DNA of 64,000 nt, taken from positions 3,912,501-3,976,500 of the forward strand of contig NZ_CP024311.1 of NCBI RefSeq assembly GCF_002944315.1, given 5' to 3'. The notes beneath the pieces were generated by a model. The model did not search any database, was not told the DNA's origin, and was given only the letters and a program-made list of their open reading frames with translations. Numbering within the stretch: position 1 is the stretch's first letter; every line of letters starts with the position of its first letter. Below are positions 7,553 to 17,177 of the stretch, one piece after another. Both the position numbers and the translations under genes were made by a program. Origin of the DNA: Rhizobium sp. NXC24 (GTDB lineage Bacteria > Pseudomonadota > Alphaproteobacteria > Rhizobiales > Rhizobiaceae).

Positions 7553-9238
7553 TTAGTTCCCCAGGATGGCCGGCAGGCGCAGGCCCTGCTTCTTGGCCCA
7601 ATCGAGGGCGATGTCGTAGCCGGCATCGGCATGGCGCATGACGCCGGTTGCCGGGTCGTTCCAGAGAACGCGCTCCAGGCGCTTGGCCGCATCATCGGTG
7701 CCGTCGGCGCAGATGACCATGCCGGAGTGCTGGGAAAAGCCCATGCCGACGCCGCCGCCGTGATGCAGCGATACCCAGGTAGCGCCGGATGCGGTGTTGA
7801 GCAGGGCGTTGAGCAGCGGCCAGTCGGAAACGGCATCCGAGCCGTCCTTCATGGCTTCCGTTTCGCGGTTCGGCGAAGCAACCGAGCCAGAGTCCAAATG
7901 GTCGCGGCCGATGACGACGGGCGCCTTCAGCTCGCCATTCCTGACCATTTCGTTGAAGGCAAGGCCGAGACGGTGGCGATCGCCGAGACCGACCCAGCAA
8001 ATGCGTGCCGGCAGACCTTGGAAGGCGATACGCTCGCGCGCCATGTCCAGCCAGTTGTGCAGGTGCTTGTTGTCGGGCAGCAGCTCCTTCACCTTGGCGT
8101 CGGTCTTGTAGATATCTTCCGGATCGCCCGAGAGAGCAGCCCAGCGGAAGGGACCGATGCCGCGGCAAAAGAGCGGACGGATATAGGCCGGCACGAAGCC
8201 CGGGAAAGCAAAGGCATTTTCGAAGCCTTCATCCTTGGCGACCTGGCGAATGTTGTTGCCGTAGTCGAGCGTCGGCACGCCAGCATCCCAGAAGGCGACC
8301 ATGGCTTCGACATGCACCTTCATCGAAGCGCGGGCGGCAGCTTCGACGGCTTTCGGATCGCTCTCGCGCTTGGCCCGGTGTTCGGCCACCGTCCAACCGG
8401 CCGGCAGGTAGCCGTTCAGCGGGTCGTGGGCAGAAGTCTGGTCGGTGACGATATCCGGACGCGGACCGCCGGCCTTCATGCGCTTCACCAGTTCCGGGAA
8501 GATTTCGGCAGCATTGCCGAGCAGGCCGACGGACTTGGCTTCGCCAGCCTTCGTCCACTTGTCGATCAGGGCCAACGCTTCGTCGAGCGTCTTCGCCTTT
8601 TCGTCGACATAACGGGTGCGCAGGCGGAAATCGATGCGGGTTTCGTCGGATTCGACGGCGAGGCAGCAGGCACCAGCCATGACGGCGGCCAGCGGCTGTG
8701 CGCCGCCCATGCCGCCGAGACCGCCGGTCAGGATCCACTTGCCCTTCAGGTTGCCATTATAGTGCTGGCGACCGGCTTCGACAAAGGTCTCGTAGGTGCC
8801 CTGCACGATGCCCTGCGTGCCGATATAGATCCACGAGCCGGCCGTCATCTGGCCGTACATGGCAAGGCCCTTTTTATCCAGCTCGTTGAAGTGATCCCAG
8901 GTCGCCCAGTGTGGCACGAGGTTGGAGTTGGCGATCAGCACGCGCGGCGCATCCTTGTGGGTGCGGAATACGGCGACCGGCTTGCCGGACTGCACCAGCA
9001 GCGTCTCGTCTTCGTTCAGCGTCTTCAGCGTCGCGGCGATACGATCGAAATCGTCCCAGGTGCGGGCGGCGCGGCCGATGCCGCCATAGACAACCAGCTC
9101 GTTCGGGTTTTCCGCAACGTCCGGATCGAGATTGTTCATCAGCATGCGCAGCGGCGCTTCGGTCATCCAGCTCTTGGCGTTGAGCTCCGGGCCACGAGGA
9201 GCGCGGATTTCGCGGATATTATGGCGTGGGTTGGTCAT
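7553..9238 (-). CDS. hutU: Urocanate hydratase
   Basis: 561 residues, the normal length for urocanase, which converts urocanate to 4-imidazolone-5-propionate using tightly bound NAD+ in the cytoplasm. The N-terminus ([18 protein letters not shown]) and the [10 protein letters not shown] and [13 protein letters not shown] stretches are characteristic. The start at 9238 lies one base beyond the hutH stop, with ggag eight to eleven bases upstream inside the end of hutH. An open frame extends 50 codons further upstream but overlaps hutH and adds unrelated residues. Confidence 0.97.
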   Translation of the reverse strand: MTNPRHNIREIRAPRGPELNAKSWMTEAPLRMLMNNLDPDVAENPNELVVYGGIGRAARTWDDFDRIAATLKTLNEDETLLVQSGKPVAVFRTHKDAPRVLIANSNLVPHWATWDHFNELDKKGLAMYGQMTAGSWIYIGTQGIVQGTYETFVEAGRQHYNGNLKGKWILTGGLGGMGGAQPLAAVMAGACCLAVESDETRIDFRLRTRYVDEKAKTLDEALALIDKWTKAGEAKSVGLLGNAAEIFPELVKRMKAGGPRPDIVTDQTSAHDPLNGYLPAGWTVAEHRAKRESDPKAVEAAARASMKVHVEAMVAFWDAGVPTLDYGNNIRQVAKDEGFENAFAFPGFVPAYIRPLFCRGIGPFRWAALSGDPEDIYKTDAKVKELLPDNKHLHNWLDMARERIAFQGLPARICWVGLGDRHRLGLAFNEMVRNGELKAPVVIGRDHLDSGSVASPNRETEAMKDGSDAVSDWPLLNALLNTASGATWVSLHHGGGVGMGFSQHSGMVICADGTDDAAKRLERVLWNDPATGVMRHADAGYDIALDWAKKQGLRLPAILGN

Positions 9239-9239
9239 G

Positions 9240-10775
9240 TCATATCTCCAAAGAGGGCAGGATGCCGGCGGATACGGATGCGTTGAGTGCGCCGGAAGCG
9301 ACCAGGTCGCTGGCGGCCTTGAGGTCGTTTGCCATGTAGCGGTCTTCATCCAGCGTAGGCGCTGCGGCACGGATGGTGGCAATGGCAAGGGTCAGTTCGG
9401 GACTGGTGGTCAGTGGCGCACGTAGCTCGACGCCCTGTGCGGCCGTCAGCGCCTCGATGCCGACGATGCCGAAGAGATTGTCGGTCATCGGCAGGAGCCG
9501 GCGGGCGCCATGGCAGGCCATCGACACGTGGTCCTCCTGATTGGCGGAGGTCGGCGTCGAATCGACAGAAGCCGGGTGCGACATCTGCTTGTTTTCCGAC
9601 ATCAACGCTGCGGAGGTGACCTCGGCAATCATCAGTCCGGAGTTCAGACCGGGCTTCTTGGCGAGGAAAGCCGGCAAGCCATAGCTCAGTGCCGGATCGA
9701 CCAGCAGCGCGATGCGGCGCTGCGAGATCGCGCCGATCTCGCAGACGGCAATCGCGATCTGGTCGGCGGCGAAAGCCACCGGCTCGGCATGGAAGTTGCC
9801 GCCGGACACCACGGAATTGTCCGAGAGCACAAGCGGATTGTCGGTGACCGCATTGGCCTCGATTTCAAGCGTGCGACCGGCCGAACGCAGGAGATCCAGA
9901 CAGGCGCCGTCGACCTGCGGCTGGCAGCGGATGCAATAGGGGTCCTGTACGCGCTCATCACCTTCGATGTGGCTTTGACGAATCACCGAACCGGTAAGCA
10001 GGCCGCGGAGGGCAGCGGCGGTATCGATCTGGCCTTTATGGCCGCGCAACGTGTGGATATCGGGATGGAACGGTGCCGAGGAGCCCATGGCGGCATCCGT
10101 CGACATCGCGCCGGTGATGAGGGCTACCTGCGCGGCGCGATGGGCGCGAAAGAGACCGGCCAGAGCAAGTGCGGTCGAGACCTGCGTGCCGTTGATCAGC
10201 GCCAGCCCTTCCTTGGCGGCAAGCACGACCGGCGTCAGTCCAGCCTTTTTCAGCGCAGCAGCGCCGTCCAGCCGCTCGCCAGCATAAAAGGCCTCGCCAT
10301 GACCCATCATGACGGCGGTCATATGCGCGAGCGGGGCGAGATCGCCGGAAGCGCCGACAGAACCCTTCTCGGGGATGACGGGCACGACGCCCTTTTCCAG
10401 CATCGCCTCGATCAACCGCACCAGTTCCAGACGCACGCCGGAAGCGCCGCGGCCAAGCGAGATCAGCTTCAGCGACAGGATAAGGCGAACGACGTTCTCC
10501 GGCAGCGGCTGGCCGACGCCGCAGCAATGCGAAAGAATGAGGTTGCGCTGCAGGGTGGCGACGTCGGCGCTGTCGATCTTGATGGAAGCCAGTTTACCGA
10601 AGCCGGTATTGATGCCGTAGACCGGCGCATTGCCGGCGACAATCTCGGCGATACGCGCTGCAGCTTTGAGAATGCCGGCATCGAAGGAGGCATCGAGCTT
10701 GGCAGGCTCGCCGGTCCAATAGATCGCGGCCAATTGTTTCAGCGAAACGGAGCCGGGATGGAGAGTGACAGTCAT
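9240..10775 (-). CDS. hutH: Histidine ammonia-lyase
   Basis: 511-residue histidase, the first enzyme of histidine breakdown (histidine to urocanate plus ammonia). The Ala-Ser-Gly triplet that cyclises to the MIO electrophile is at residues 142-144, in [15 protein letters not shown]. Length and the NTGFG and QDPYCIRC stretches are typical of the family. Its ATG overlaps the hutI stop (ATGA, 10772-10775), so translation is coupled to hutI. Transcription order is hutI, hutH, hutU, hutD. Confidence 0.97.
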   Translation of the reverse strand: MTVTLHPGSVSLKQLAAIYWTGEPAKLDASFDAGILKAAARIAEIVAGNAPVYGINTGFGKLASIKIDSADVATLQRNLILSHCCGVGQPLPENVVRLILSLKLISLGRGASGVRLELVRLIEAMLEKGVVPVIPEKGSVGASGDLAPLAHMTAVMMGHGEAFYAGERLDGAAALKKAGLTPVVLAAKEGLALINGTQVSTALALAGLFRAHRAAQVALITGAMSTDAAMGSSAPFHPDIHTLRGHKGQIDTAAALRGLLTGSVIRQSHIEGDERVQDPYCIRCQPQVDGACLDLLRSAGRTLEIEANAVTDNPLVLSDNSVVSGGNFHAEPVAFAADQIAIAVCEIGAISQRRIALLVDPALSYGLPAFLAKKPGLNSGLMIAEVTSAALMSENKQMSHPASVDSTPTSANQEDHVSMACHGARRLLPMTDNLFGIVGIEALTAAQGVELRAPLTTSPELTLAIATIRAAAPTLDEDRYMANDLKAASDLVASGALNASVSAGILPSLEI

Positions 10776-12028
10776 CGGTCGAATCTTTCCCCCTTAAAGA
10801 TGCGGGCGTGGAGCGGATTGAAGCCGATGCGATAGACAAGCTCGGCAGGGCTTTCGATATTCCAGATGGCGAAATCGGCCGATTTGCCGGCCTCCAGCGT
10901 GCCGGTCTTGGAAAGCAGGCCGAGCGCGCGGGCGCCTTCACGGGTGGCACCCGCGATGCATTCCTCGACCGTCAGGCCGAAGAGGGTTGCTGCCATGTTC
11001 ATCGTCAGCAGCATGGAGGTCAACGGCGAGGTGCCGGGATTGCAGTCGGTGGCGATGGAGATTGGAACACCCGCCTCGCGCAGCGCCTTGACCGGCGGCT
11101 TCTGCTTCTCATGAATGGCGTAGAAGGCGCCGGGCAGAAGGACCGCGACCGTGCCGGCATCCGCCATCGCCTTCACGCCGTCCTCATCCAGATATTCGAC
11201 ATGGTCGGCGGAAAGCGCGCCATAGGAGGCGGCAAGCTTGGCGCCGCCGAGATTGGAAAGCTGCTCGGCATGCAGTTTCACCGGGATGCCAAGCGACTTG
11301 GCAAGATCGAAGACGCGGGCAATCTCAGCCGGCGAAAAGGCGATCCCCTCGCAGAAGCCGTCGACGGCATCGGCCAAGCCCTTGGCATGCGCCTGCTTGA
11401 GACCCGGCAACACGACATCGGAAATATAGTCGTCGTTGCGGCCCTTGTAATCCGCCGGCGTCGCATGCGCGGCGAGATAGGATGTGACGACGCGAACCGG
11501 ACGGGCGTCTTCCAGCGCCCGGGCGGCTTGCAGCATCTTCAATTCGGATTCGATGCTGAGGCCATAGCCGGATTTCACCTCGATCGTGGTGACGCCTTCG
11601 GCAAGCAGCGTATCGAGGCGCGGCAAGGCCGTCGCAATAAGATCGTTGACGGAAAGCGCGCGCGTTGCGTTGACGGAGGAAACGATGCCACCGCCGGCCC
11701 GCGCAATCTCTTCGTAACTCGCGCCTTCCAGACGCATCTCGAATTCGCGGGCGCGGTTACCTCCGTGAACGATGTGCGTGTGGCAATCGACGAGACCGGG
11801 CGTAACCCAGCGGCCTTCGAGATCGATGGTTTCGGCATCGCCGATCTCAGGCGCATCGCTTTCGCTGCCCGCGAAAAGGATGCGGCCACCCTTGGTCAGG
11901 ATCGCACCCTTCTCGACAATGCCGAGCCCCGGCGCATCCTCTCGCAAGGTCGCCAGACGGGCATTGCGCCAAAGGCGGCTTTCGCCCTCGGATCTTACGC
12001 TATCGCCGGAAAAATTGTTCCCACTCAT
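10772..12028 (-). CDS. hutI: Imidazolonepropionase
   Basis: 418-residue amidohydrolase-superfamily enzyme that hydrolyses 4-imidazolone-5-propionate to N-formimidoyl-L-glutamate. The zinc-binding HTH pair is H83/H85 ([14 protein letters not shown]), with a further metal/active-site stretch in [12 protein letters not shown] and DCNPGTSP. I chose the ATG at 12028 because aaggaaagg lies about ten bases upstream. An open frame reaching 12112 would run through the operator at 12059-12070 and is not credible. First gene of the minus-strand hut transcript, divergent from hutF. Confidence 0.95.
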   Translation of the reverse strand: MSGNNFSGDSVRSEGESRLWRNARLATLREDAPGLGIVEKGAILTKGGRILFAGSESDAPEIGDAETIDLEGRWVTPGLVDCHTHIVHGGNRAREFEMRLEGASYEEIARAGGGIVSSVNATRALSVNDLIATALPRLDTLLAEGVTTIEVKSGYGLSIESELKMLQAARALEDARPVRVVTSYLAAHATPADYKGRNDDYISDVVLPGLKQAHAKGLADAVDGFCEGIAFSPAEIARVFDLAKSLGIPVKLHAEQLSNLGGAKLAASYGALSADHVEYLDEDGVKAMADAGTVAVLLPGAFYAIHEKQKPPVKALREAGVPISIATDCNPGTSPLTSMLLTMNMAATLFGLTVEECIAGATREGARALGLLSKTGTLEAGKSADFAIWNIESPAELVYRIGFNPLHARIFKGERFDR

Positions 12029-12058
12029 CAGCTTTACGCCTTTCCTTATGGGCTCATA

Positions 12059-12070
12059 ATGTATATACAT
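12059..12070. promoter_or_regulatory. Putative HutC operator in the hutI-hutF divergent region
   Basis: Perfect palindrome atgtatatacat containing the TGTA-N2-TACA core reported for HutC of Pseudomonas and related bacteria. It lies 30 bp upstream of hutI and 60 bp upstream of hutF in the 101-bp divergent spacer, so one repressor site could control both transcripts. The hutC gene itself is at 13557-14276. Confidence 0.75.
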
Positions 12071-12129
12071 ATTAAAAGAACTGACAAGAGGGATTTTGGA
12101 CTCGGTATCCAAAAGGAAAGAGCTAGGTC

Positions 12130-13473
12130 ATGACGAAACTCCATGCACGTTCGGCACTGCTTCAGGATGGCTGGCGGGAAAATGTCCGACTGACTCTGGA
12201 GGATGGCCGCATTGCCGGCATCGAGGCTGATGTTGCGGCAGAGGCCGGTGACGAGCGGCACGACGTTCTGGTTCCTGCCATGCCCAACCTCCACAGCCAT
12301 GCCTTTCAGCGCGCCATGGCCGGCCTTGCCGAAGTCCGAGGCCCGGCGAACGACAGCTTCTGGAGCTGGCGGACCGTCATGTACAAGTTCGCGCTCTCGA
12401 TGACCCCCGATCATGTCGAGGCGGTGGCCGCGCAGCTCTACATGGAAATGCTGGAAGCCGGTTTTTCCCGGGTCGGCGAGTTCCATTATCTGCATCACGA
12501 CAAGGACGGCAGCCCCTATGCCAACATTGCCGAGCTTGCCGAGCGCATCGGCGCGGCAAGCACTGAAACCGGCATTGGGTTGACGCTGCTGCCGGTCTTC
12601 TACGCCCATTCCGGCTTCGGCGGCGCAGCCCCCATCGACGGCCAGCGACGCTTCATCAATTCGCTCGATCGATTCGAGGCCCTGATGGCCGGCTGCCGGA
12701 CGATCGTTGATCGGGTGCCGGGTGCCGAACTCGGCCTTGCCCCGCACAGCCTGCGGGCAGTAACGCCCGAGGAGCTGGCAAAACTCGTGCCGCTCGCCGG
12801 CGACGGACCGATCCATATCCACGTCGCCGAGCAGGTGAAGGAAGTCGAGGATTGCATTGCCTGGTCCGGCGCGCGACCGGTCGAATGGCTGCTCGATCAC
12901 GCCCCGGTCGACGGGCGCTGGTGCCTAATCCACGCCACCCACATGACCGATGACGAAACCCGGCGGATGGCGAAAAGCGGTGCGATCGCCGGCCTCTGCC
13001 CGGTGACGGAAGCCAATCTCGGCGACGGCACCTTTCCGGCACCGCTGTTTCTGGAGGAAGGCGGCCGCTATGGCATCGGCTCGGATTCCAATATCCTGAT
13101 TTCCGTTCCGGAAGAGCTGCGGCAGTTGGAATATTCGCAGCGCCTGGCGCTGCGGGCCCGCAATGTCATCGCTTCATCGGGCGGCTCGACGGCGCGCGCA
13201 CTGTTCGATCACGCAATCGCCGGCGGCGGTGTGGCATTGAAGGCGCCGGCCGGGCTCGCCATCGGCCGTTACGCCGATGTGGTTTCCCTCGATGTCAGCG
13301 CCGTTCCCTATCTCTCCGGCGATCAAATCCTGGATCAGTGGATGTTTGCCGGCGGCGTTGCCGTCGACAGCGTCTGGGCGCAGGGCCGCAAACAGGTCGA
13401 AGGCGGGCGGCACAACAGACGGGAAGCAATCTCCGCTCGATTCCGCGCTGTGATGAGCGAACTAATCGGTTGA
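12130..13473 (+). CDS. hutF: Formimidoylglutamate deiminase
   Basis: 447-residue amidohydrolase-superfamily enzyme converting N-formimidoyl-L-glutamate to N-formyl-L-glutamate plus ammonia. The metal pair HSH is at H55/H57 (MPNLHSHAFQRAMAGL), followed by the SFWSWR stretch typical of HutF, LAPHSLRAV, HIHVAEQ and GSDSNILIS. Its presence indicates the five-step (HutF-HutG) pathway, yet no formylglutamate deformylase (hutG) is visible in the window. ATG at 12130 follows ggaaagagctaggtc. Divergent from hutI, and probably cotranscribed with hutC. Confidence 0.95.
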   Translation: MTKLHARSALLQDGWRENVRLTLEDGRIAGIEADVAAEAGDERHDVLVPAMPNLHSHAFQRAMAGLAEVRGPANDSFWSWRTVMYKFALSMTPDHVEAVAAQLYMEMLEAGFSRVGEFHYLHHDKDGSPYANIAELAERIGAASTETGIGLTLLPVFYAHSGFGGAAPIDGQRRFINSLDRFEALMAGCRTIVDRVPGAELGLAPHSLRAVTPEELAKLVPLAGDGPIHIHVAEQVKEVEDCIAWSGARPVEWLLDHAPVDGRWCLIHATHMTDDETRRMAKSGAIAGLCPVTEANLGDGTFPAPLFLEEGGRYGIGSDSNILISVPEELRQLEYSQRLALRARNVIASSGGSTARALFDHAIAGGGVALKAPAGLAIGRYADVVSLDVSAVPYLSGDQILDQWMFAGGVAVDSVWAQGRKQVEGGRHNRREAISARFRAVMSELIG

Positions 13474-13556
13474 AAAAGAATTTTTCCTCGCGACAATGAA
13501 ATCCTAAATAAACAAAGTGACGATTACCCAGGTCTCACGAGGAAGCGGTCGGCGGC

Positions 13557-14276
13557 ATGACCACAGGTAAAGAGGCGACGCTCCATCAGCGTATCCTGAA
13601 CGATATCGAGAGCCGGATCGTTTCCGGCGATTGGCCGCCCGGCCATCGGATTCCCTTCGAACTTGCCCTGGCCGAACAATATGACTGTTCGCGCATGACG
13701 GTGAACAAGGCGCTGACGCAGCTTGCCCGGGCCGGATTGATCGAGCGGCGGAAGCGCTCAGGGAGTTTCGTCACTCAGCCACAGGCGCAATCGGCAGTGT
13801 TGGAAATCCACGACATCAAGTCGGAAATCCTGTCGCTGAACCTGCCCTACTCCCATAAGATCGTGAAACGCGCCAAGCGCAAGGGTCGTCCCGAGGATGC
13901 GCGGCGGCTGCAATTTGCCGGCGCGGTCTCGGTGCTGGACATCACCTGCATTCACTACGCCGGCCGCCGGCCTTTCTGTCTGGAAGACCGCGTCATCAAT
14001 CTCGACGCCGTACCGGAGGCGGCTCAGGTCGATTTCGACGCATTGCCGCCGGGACCGTGGCTGATCAATCAGGTGCCATGGAGCACGGCCGAGCACCAGA
14101 TCCGCGCCATCCCCGCCGAGGGCGAGGCCGCCACGAGCCTCGACATTGCCAAAGGCACCGCCTGCCTCGTCATCGAACGGCGCACCTGGAGCAACCTCGG
14201 ACCGATCACACATGTCCGCCTCACCTATCCCGGCGATCGTCATACGCTGGTGGCGCGCTTCACGCCGTCAAGCTGA
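13557..14276 (+). CDS. hutC: HutC, GntR-family histidine utilisation repressor
   Basis: 239-residue HutC-subfamily GntR regulator. The winged helix-turn-helix spans about residues 10-75 (QYDCSRMTVNKALTQLARAG is the recognition region), followed by a UTRA-type ligand domain to the C-terminus that in characterised homologues binds urocanate. It should repress the hut genes through the TGTA-TA-TACA site at 12059-12070 and release on urocanate binding. It lies 83 bp downstream of hutF in the same direction. Confidence 0.93.
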   Translation: MTTGKEATLHQRILNDIESRIVSGDWPPGHRIPFELALAEQYDCSRMTVNKALTQLARAGLIERRKRSGSFVTQPQAQSAVLEIHDIKSEILSLNLPYSHKIVKRAKRKGRPEDARRLQFAGAVSVLDITCIHYAGRRPFCLEDRVINLDAVPEAAQVDFDALPPGPWLINQVPWSTAEHQIRAIPAEGEAATSLDIAKGTACLVIERRTWSNLGPITHVRLTYPGDRHTLVARFTPSS

Positions 14277-14278
14277 AA

Positions 14279-14382
14279 CCGTAGACCGGAAAGCATTTCA
14301 CGGAATCGCTTTCCGCTCTATCCCTTTGTTTCTACGCATTCCAGACGGAAAACCGCTTCGCACTTTTCCTGGAATTGCTTAG
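14279..14382. repeat. Composite palindromic repeat, copy in reverse orientation
   Basis: Contains the inverted repeat cggaaagc/gctttccg (14287-14294 and 14308-14315), an A/T-rich linker, then a block at about 14336-14381. The reverse complement of that block (aattccaggaaaagtgc followed by agcggttttccgtc) closely matches 32585-32630. It is therefore a second copy, in the opposite orientation, of the element at 32583-32684. It lies directly after the hutC stop and may act as a transcript 3' end. Confidence 0.8.
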
Positions 14383-14385
14383 CCG

Positions 14386-14538
14386 CTACTGGCGCTGGGC
14401 GGGCTCGGTCTGCATCGGGATAAGGTTGTCGGATTGATGGATGGGCTTTACGGGATTGACCAGCAAAATGCTGAGCGCAATCAGCACCAACGCAAGGATG
14501 AGGGTAAGGCCGATCAAAAGTGGACGAATCGCGATCAT
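14386..14538 (-). CDS. 50-residue single-span membrane peptide
   Basis: Short frame starting at ATG 14538 with ggagaaccgaa immediately upstream and ending with TAG at 14386-14388. The product begins MIAIRPLLIG, has one strong hydrophobic segment (about residues 5-28) and a short polar tail rich in proline and glutamine (KPIHQSDNLIPMQTEPAQRQ). No family is recognised. Good ribosome-site spacing, a clean membrane segment and a stop just before the repeat at 14279-14382 favour a real gene. It lies divergent from the TetR gene at 14718. Confidence 0.5.
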   Translation of the reverse strand: MIAIRPLLIGLTLILALVLIALSILLVNPVKPIHQSDNLIPMQTEPAQRQ

Positions 14539-14693
14539 TTCGGTTCTCCAATCTTTCGTGTCCTAGCCATAACGTGACAGGAAGGGGATTTTGAGGCAAC
14601 CAGCTTTTTTGCGCTTAAACATTGCGCCAAACTGCAAAATTTCAACCTCAATCCCCGAATTGATCGGAGTTTTGGCTCGGACTTGACAGACAC

Positions 14694-14709
14694 CCTACCA
14701 ATAGGTAGG
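14694..14709. promoter_or_regulatory. TetR-family operator overlapping its own promoter
   Basis: Palindrome cctacc-aata-ggtagg. A TTGACA -35 element lies just upstream at 14683-14688, so the palindrome covers the expected -10 region and a bound repressor would block transcription of the TetR gene at 14718. A related site is at 15473-15490, upstream of the exported-protein gene. Confidence 0.7.
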
Positions 14710-14717
14710 CAAAGTGA

Positions 14718-15302
14718 ATGAGCAATATTTCGACCAAAGCGGACGAGATCGTCCAATCGGCACGCGGCCTGATCATCGCGGGCGGCTATAACAGCTTCAG
14801 CTTCGCTGATATTTCGGCAGAGGTCGGCATTCGCAAAGCCAGCATTCATCACCATTTTCCGACCAAGGCCGATCTCGTCAGGACCGTCGTGGCGCGTTAT
14901 CGGGAAGAGGCTCGGCAGGGTCTCGCCGGGGTCGACGCCAATATTGCCGATCCCGTTGCACGCCTTCGCGCCTATACGGGCTTCTGGGAAGCATGCATCC
15001 GAGACAATACCGCACCCTTCTGCATCTGCGCCATGCTTGCCGCCGAACTGCCGGTGCTGCCGGCCGATGTTGCCGCCGAAGTGCGAGGGCATTTCCGGGA
15101 TCTCTCGAGTTGGCTTGCCGCCGTGATGGAAAAAGGGGCGGCCGAAGGCCGTCTTATTTTGCCGCGCCCGGCAGCGGGGGAAGCTCTGTCCTTCATGGCA
15201 ACCGTGCATGGCGCCATGCTCTCGGCGCGAGCCTATGGCGACCCGTCAGTCTTTGCCACCATCGTCGAACCGCTGTTCGATCGGCTGGCCACTCTCCATT
15301 GA
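14718..15302 (+). CDS. TetR/AcrR-family transcriptional regulator
   Basis: 194-residue repressor. The N-terminal helix-turn-helix (about residues 8-55) reads SFSFADISAEVGIRKASIHHHFPTKADLV; the all-helical C-terminal domain should bind an unknown effector and contains a CIRDNTAPFCICAML stretch with three cysteines, a possible redox or metal-sensing site. Operators with the same TACC...GGTA/AGTA core occur over its own promoter (14694-14709) and before the next gene (15473-15490). This implies autoregulation and control of the downstream redox genes. The ribosome site is weak (ggtagg, overlapping the operator). Confidence 0.9.
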   Translation: MSNISTKADEIVQSARGLIIAGGYNSFSFADISAEVGIRKASIHHHFPTKADLVRTVVARYREEARQGLAGVDANIADPVARLRAYTGFWEACIRDNTAPFCICAMLAAELPVLPADVAAEVRGHFRDLSSWLAAVMEKGAAEGRLILPRPAAGEALSFMATVHGAMLSARAYGDPSVFATIVEPLFDRLATLH

Positions 15303-15472
15303 AATTATTCAGATTTTCGTGATGTGGACCGATAACGCGGCTCTCACGCTTGTTTGATTGGCGGAGCTACCGAGTGGTAGATAGGATCGCCTTCGTTGCA
15401 ATCGAGATGACTTCCTCCGGTTCTCTCATGCAAGGAATTCTGTTGGCCGACCTTGGCCGCTCTGTCGAAAAA

Positions 15473-15490
15473 ACCTACCGATTAGTAGGT
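15473..15490. promoter_or_regulatory. Second TetR operator, upstream of the exported-protein gene
   Basis: Perfect inverted repeat acctac-cgatta-gtaggt, sharing the TACCNATNNGTA core with the site at 14694-14709. It ends 19 bases before the ATG at 15510, between the promoter region and the ribosome site aaaggag. It probably brings the gene at 15510, and perhaps the following redox genes, under the TetR regulator. Confidence 0.68.
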
Positions 15491-15509
15491 AGATCAAAGG
15501 AGACTATTC

Positions 15510-16133
15510 ATGGATCGCAAGCATCTGACGAAGGGCATATTGGCACTGGCCACCGGCGCTGTCGTAACGCTCGCCGCGCTACAGGGCGCCAATGCCGCCG
15601 ACCCCGTCCGCGTACGCGGCACGATCGAAAGCCTCGATGGCGACACCCTCAACGTCAAGTCCCGCGACGGCAAGGACATCGCCGTCATGCTGAAATCCGG
15701 CTGGGCCGTCGCCGGCGTCACCAAGGCCTCAGCCGCCAATATCAAGCCCGGCGATTTCGTCGGCATCGCCAATGAGCCAACCGCCAGCGGCGTTGCCGGC
15801 GCCATCGAAGTCGTGATCTTCCCCGCCTCGATGAAGGGCACCGGCGAAGGCGACCGCCCCTGGGATTCGAAGCCGAACAGCTCGATGACCAATGCCACGG
15901 TCGCCAATGCCGTCAAGTCGGTCAATGGCCCGACGCTCACCCTGACCTATAAGGGCGGCGAGAAGAAAATCAACATTCCGGACGGAACTCCGGTCGTGAC
16001 CTTCACCTCGGCCACCAAGGACGATCTGAAGGCAGGCGCCGGTGTCTTCATCACCGGCCAAACCACAGGTGACGGCATCGTTTCCACCAATCTCGTTGCC
16101 GTCGGCGTCAACGGCACTGTTCCGCCGATGTGA
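15510..16133 (+). CDS. Exported beta-rich protein with two OB-like repeats
   Basis: 207 residues with a signal peptide cleaved after GANA (about residue 29). The mature protein has two similar segments of about 70 residues. Each opens with a V-x-G/S-T/V-x-x-L/N-G-D/P-T-L pattern (VRGTIESLDGDTLNVKSRDG and VKSVNGPTLTLTYKGG) and continues with a KPGDFVGI/KAGAGVFITG-type stretch. This is reminiscent of small OB-fold or DUF5666-type periplasmic domains; function is unknown. Good ribosome site (aaaggagactattc). Followed by cytochrome b and molybdopterin oxidoreductase genes, so it may be an accessory or substrate protein of that system. Confidence 0.8.
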   Translation: MDRKHLTKGILALATGAVVTLAALQGANAADPVRVRGTIESLDGDTLNVKSRDGKDIAVMLKSGWAVAGVTKASAANIKPGDFVGIANEPTASGVAGAIEVVIFPASMKGTGEGDRPWDSKPNSSMTNATVANAVKSVNGPTLTLTYKGGEKKINIPDGTPVVTFTSATKDDLKAGAGVFITGQTTGDGIVSTNLVAVGVNGTVPPM

Positions 16134-16134
16134 T

Positions 16135-16157
16135 CTTCCCTTCCCGCCCAAGGGAAG
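16135..16157. other. Hairpin between the exported-protein gene and the cytochrome b gene
   Basis: Perfect 8-bp stem cttccctt/aagggaag with a 7-base loop, starting two bases after the stop at 16133. There is no T-run, so it is not a standard intrinsic terminator. It may stabilise the upstream message or reduce read-through into the gene at 16320. Confidence 0.4.
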
Positions 16158-16319
16158 CCTGCAGGCCAATCGGCACCCGCCCCCGCCGTAGCCTGCCATG
16201 CGGCGCTCCAGATTCAGTTCCCTCGCTGATGGGGCGCCGCCACTTTCCCGGTGGATTTGTGGTACTCTGCAGCCAGGGTTTCCAAAGGGTTCATTGAAGA
16301 TTTCGAGAGGAGCCTAGCC

Positions 16320-17177
16320 ATGGCCGACATCGATACGACCGGTGCACCACCTGCGCCTCCCCGGACGATCTACATTCGCCGGCATTCGATCGTTACCCGC
16401 CTGACGCACTGGCTGAATGTGCTCTGTCTTTCGCTGCTGCTGATGAGCGGCATGCAGATTTTCAACGCCCATCCTGCCCTTTACTGGGGGCAGTACGGCG
16501 CCAATGCCGATCCATCCTGGCTGCAGATATCGGCCACCGATGGCGACAACCAGCCCTACGGCACCTTCCGCATCGGCGGCCTGACGATCCCGACGACCGG
16601 CGTTCTCGGCGCCTCGAAAGAGGATGGCGAATGGACCGAACGCGCTTTTCCCGCCTGGGCAACGATCCCGAGCTACCAGGACTTGGCCGCCGGCCGGCGC
16701 TGGCATTTCTTCTTTGCCTGGCTCTTCGTCTTCAACGGCCTGATCTATCTGCTCTATGGCTTCATTGCCGGCCATTTCCGCCGCGACTTGGCGCCCTCGG
16801 GTGCCGAGGTCTCGCCGCGCAATCTCTGGCATGAAATCATTGAGCACGCCCGCCTGCGCTTCCCGAAAGGCGAGAAGGCAAAGCGCTACAATGCATTGCA
16901 AAAGCTCAGCTACCTGATCGTCATCTTCATCCTGCTGCCGCTGATGCTGGCGACCGGGCTCACCATGTCGCCCGGCATCGATGCCGGCTACCCGTTCCTG
17001 CTCGATATCTTCGGCGGGCGGCAGACGGCGCGCGGCATTCATTTCATCACCGCCTGGACGATCGTTCTGTTCGTCCTGGTCCATGTGGCGATGGTCATCC
17101 TGTCCGGTCTCTGGAACAATATGCGTTCCATGGTGACCGGCCGCTACGCCATCCGTAGGGAAGGAGAGGACGCATGA
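16320..17177 (+). CDS. Membrane-bound cytochrome b561-type subunit
   Basis: 285-residue integral membrane protein with about four membrane spans: near 30-50 (THWLNVLCLSLLLMSGMQIF), 130-155 (WHFFFAWLFVFNGLIYLLYG), 200-220 (LSYLIVIFILLPLMLATGLTM) and 245-270. Histidines in the first, second and last spans (RHSIVTRLTHW, RRWHFFFAW, HVAMVI) could ligand haem b. A polar insertion of about 75 residues lies between spans 1 and 2. It belongs to the bacterial cytochrome b561/Ni-hydrogenase b-subunit type and should pass electrons from or to the exported molybdoenzyme that follows with a 4-base ATGA overlap. Start at 16320 follows gagaggagcctagcc. Confidence 0.88.
   Translation: MADIDTTGAPPAPPRTIYIRRHSIVTRLTHWLNVLCLSLLLMSGMQIFNAHPALYWGQYGANADPSWLQISATDGDNQPYGTFRIGGLTIPTTGVLGASKEDGEWTERAFPAWATIPSYQDLAAGRRWHFFFAWLFVFNGLIYLLYGFIAGHFRRDLAPSGAEVSPRNLWHEIIEHARLRFPKGEKAKRYNALQKLSYLIVIFILLPLMLATGLTMSPGIDAGYPFLLDIFGGRQTARGIHFITAWTIVLFVLVHVAMVILSGLWNNMRSMVTGRYAIRREGEDA

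Noticed and set aside
6953..9286. Open frame of 777 codons on the plus strand
   Set aside because: It is antisense to hutD and hutU, whose products are unmistakable. The translation is rich in Arg/Gly/Ala/His without domain-like sequence, as expected for a shadow of GC-rich coding DNA.
12029..12112. Upstream extension of hutI
   Set aside because: It passes through the HutC-type operator and promoter region, and a good ribosome site precedes ATG 12028.
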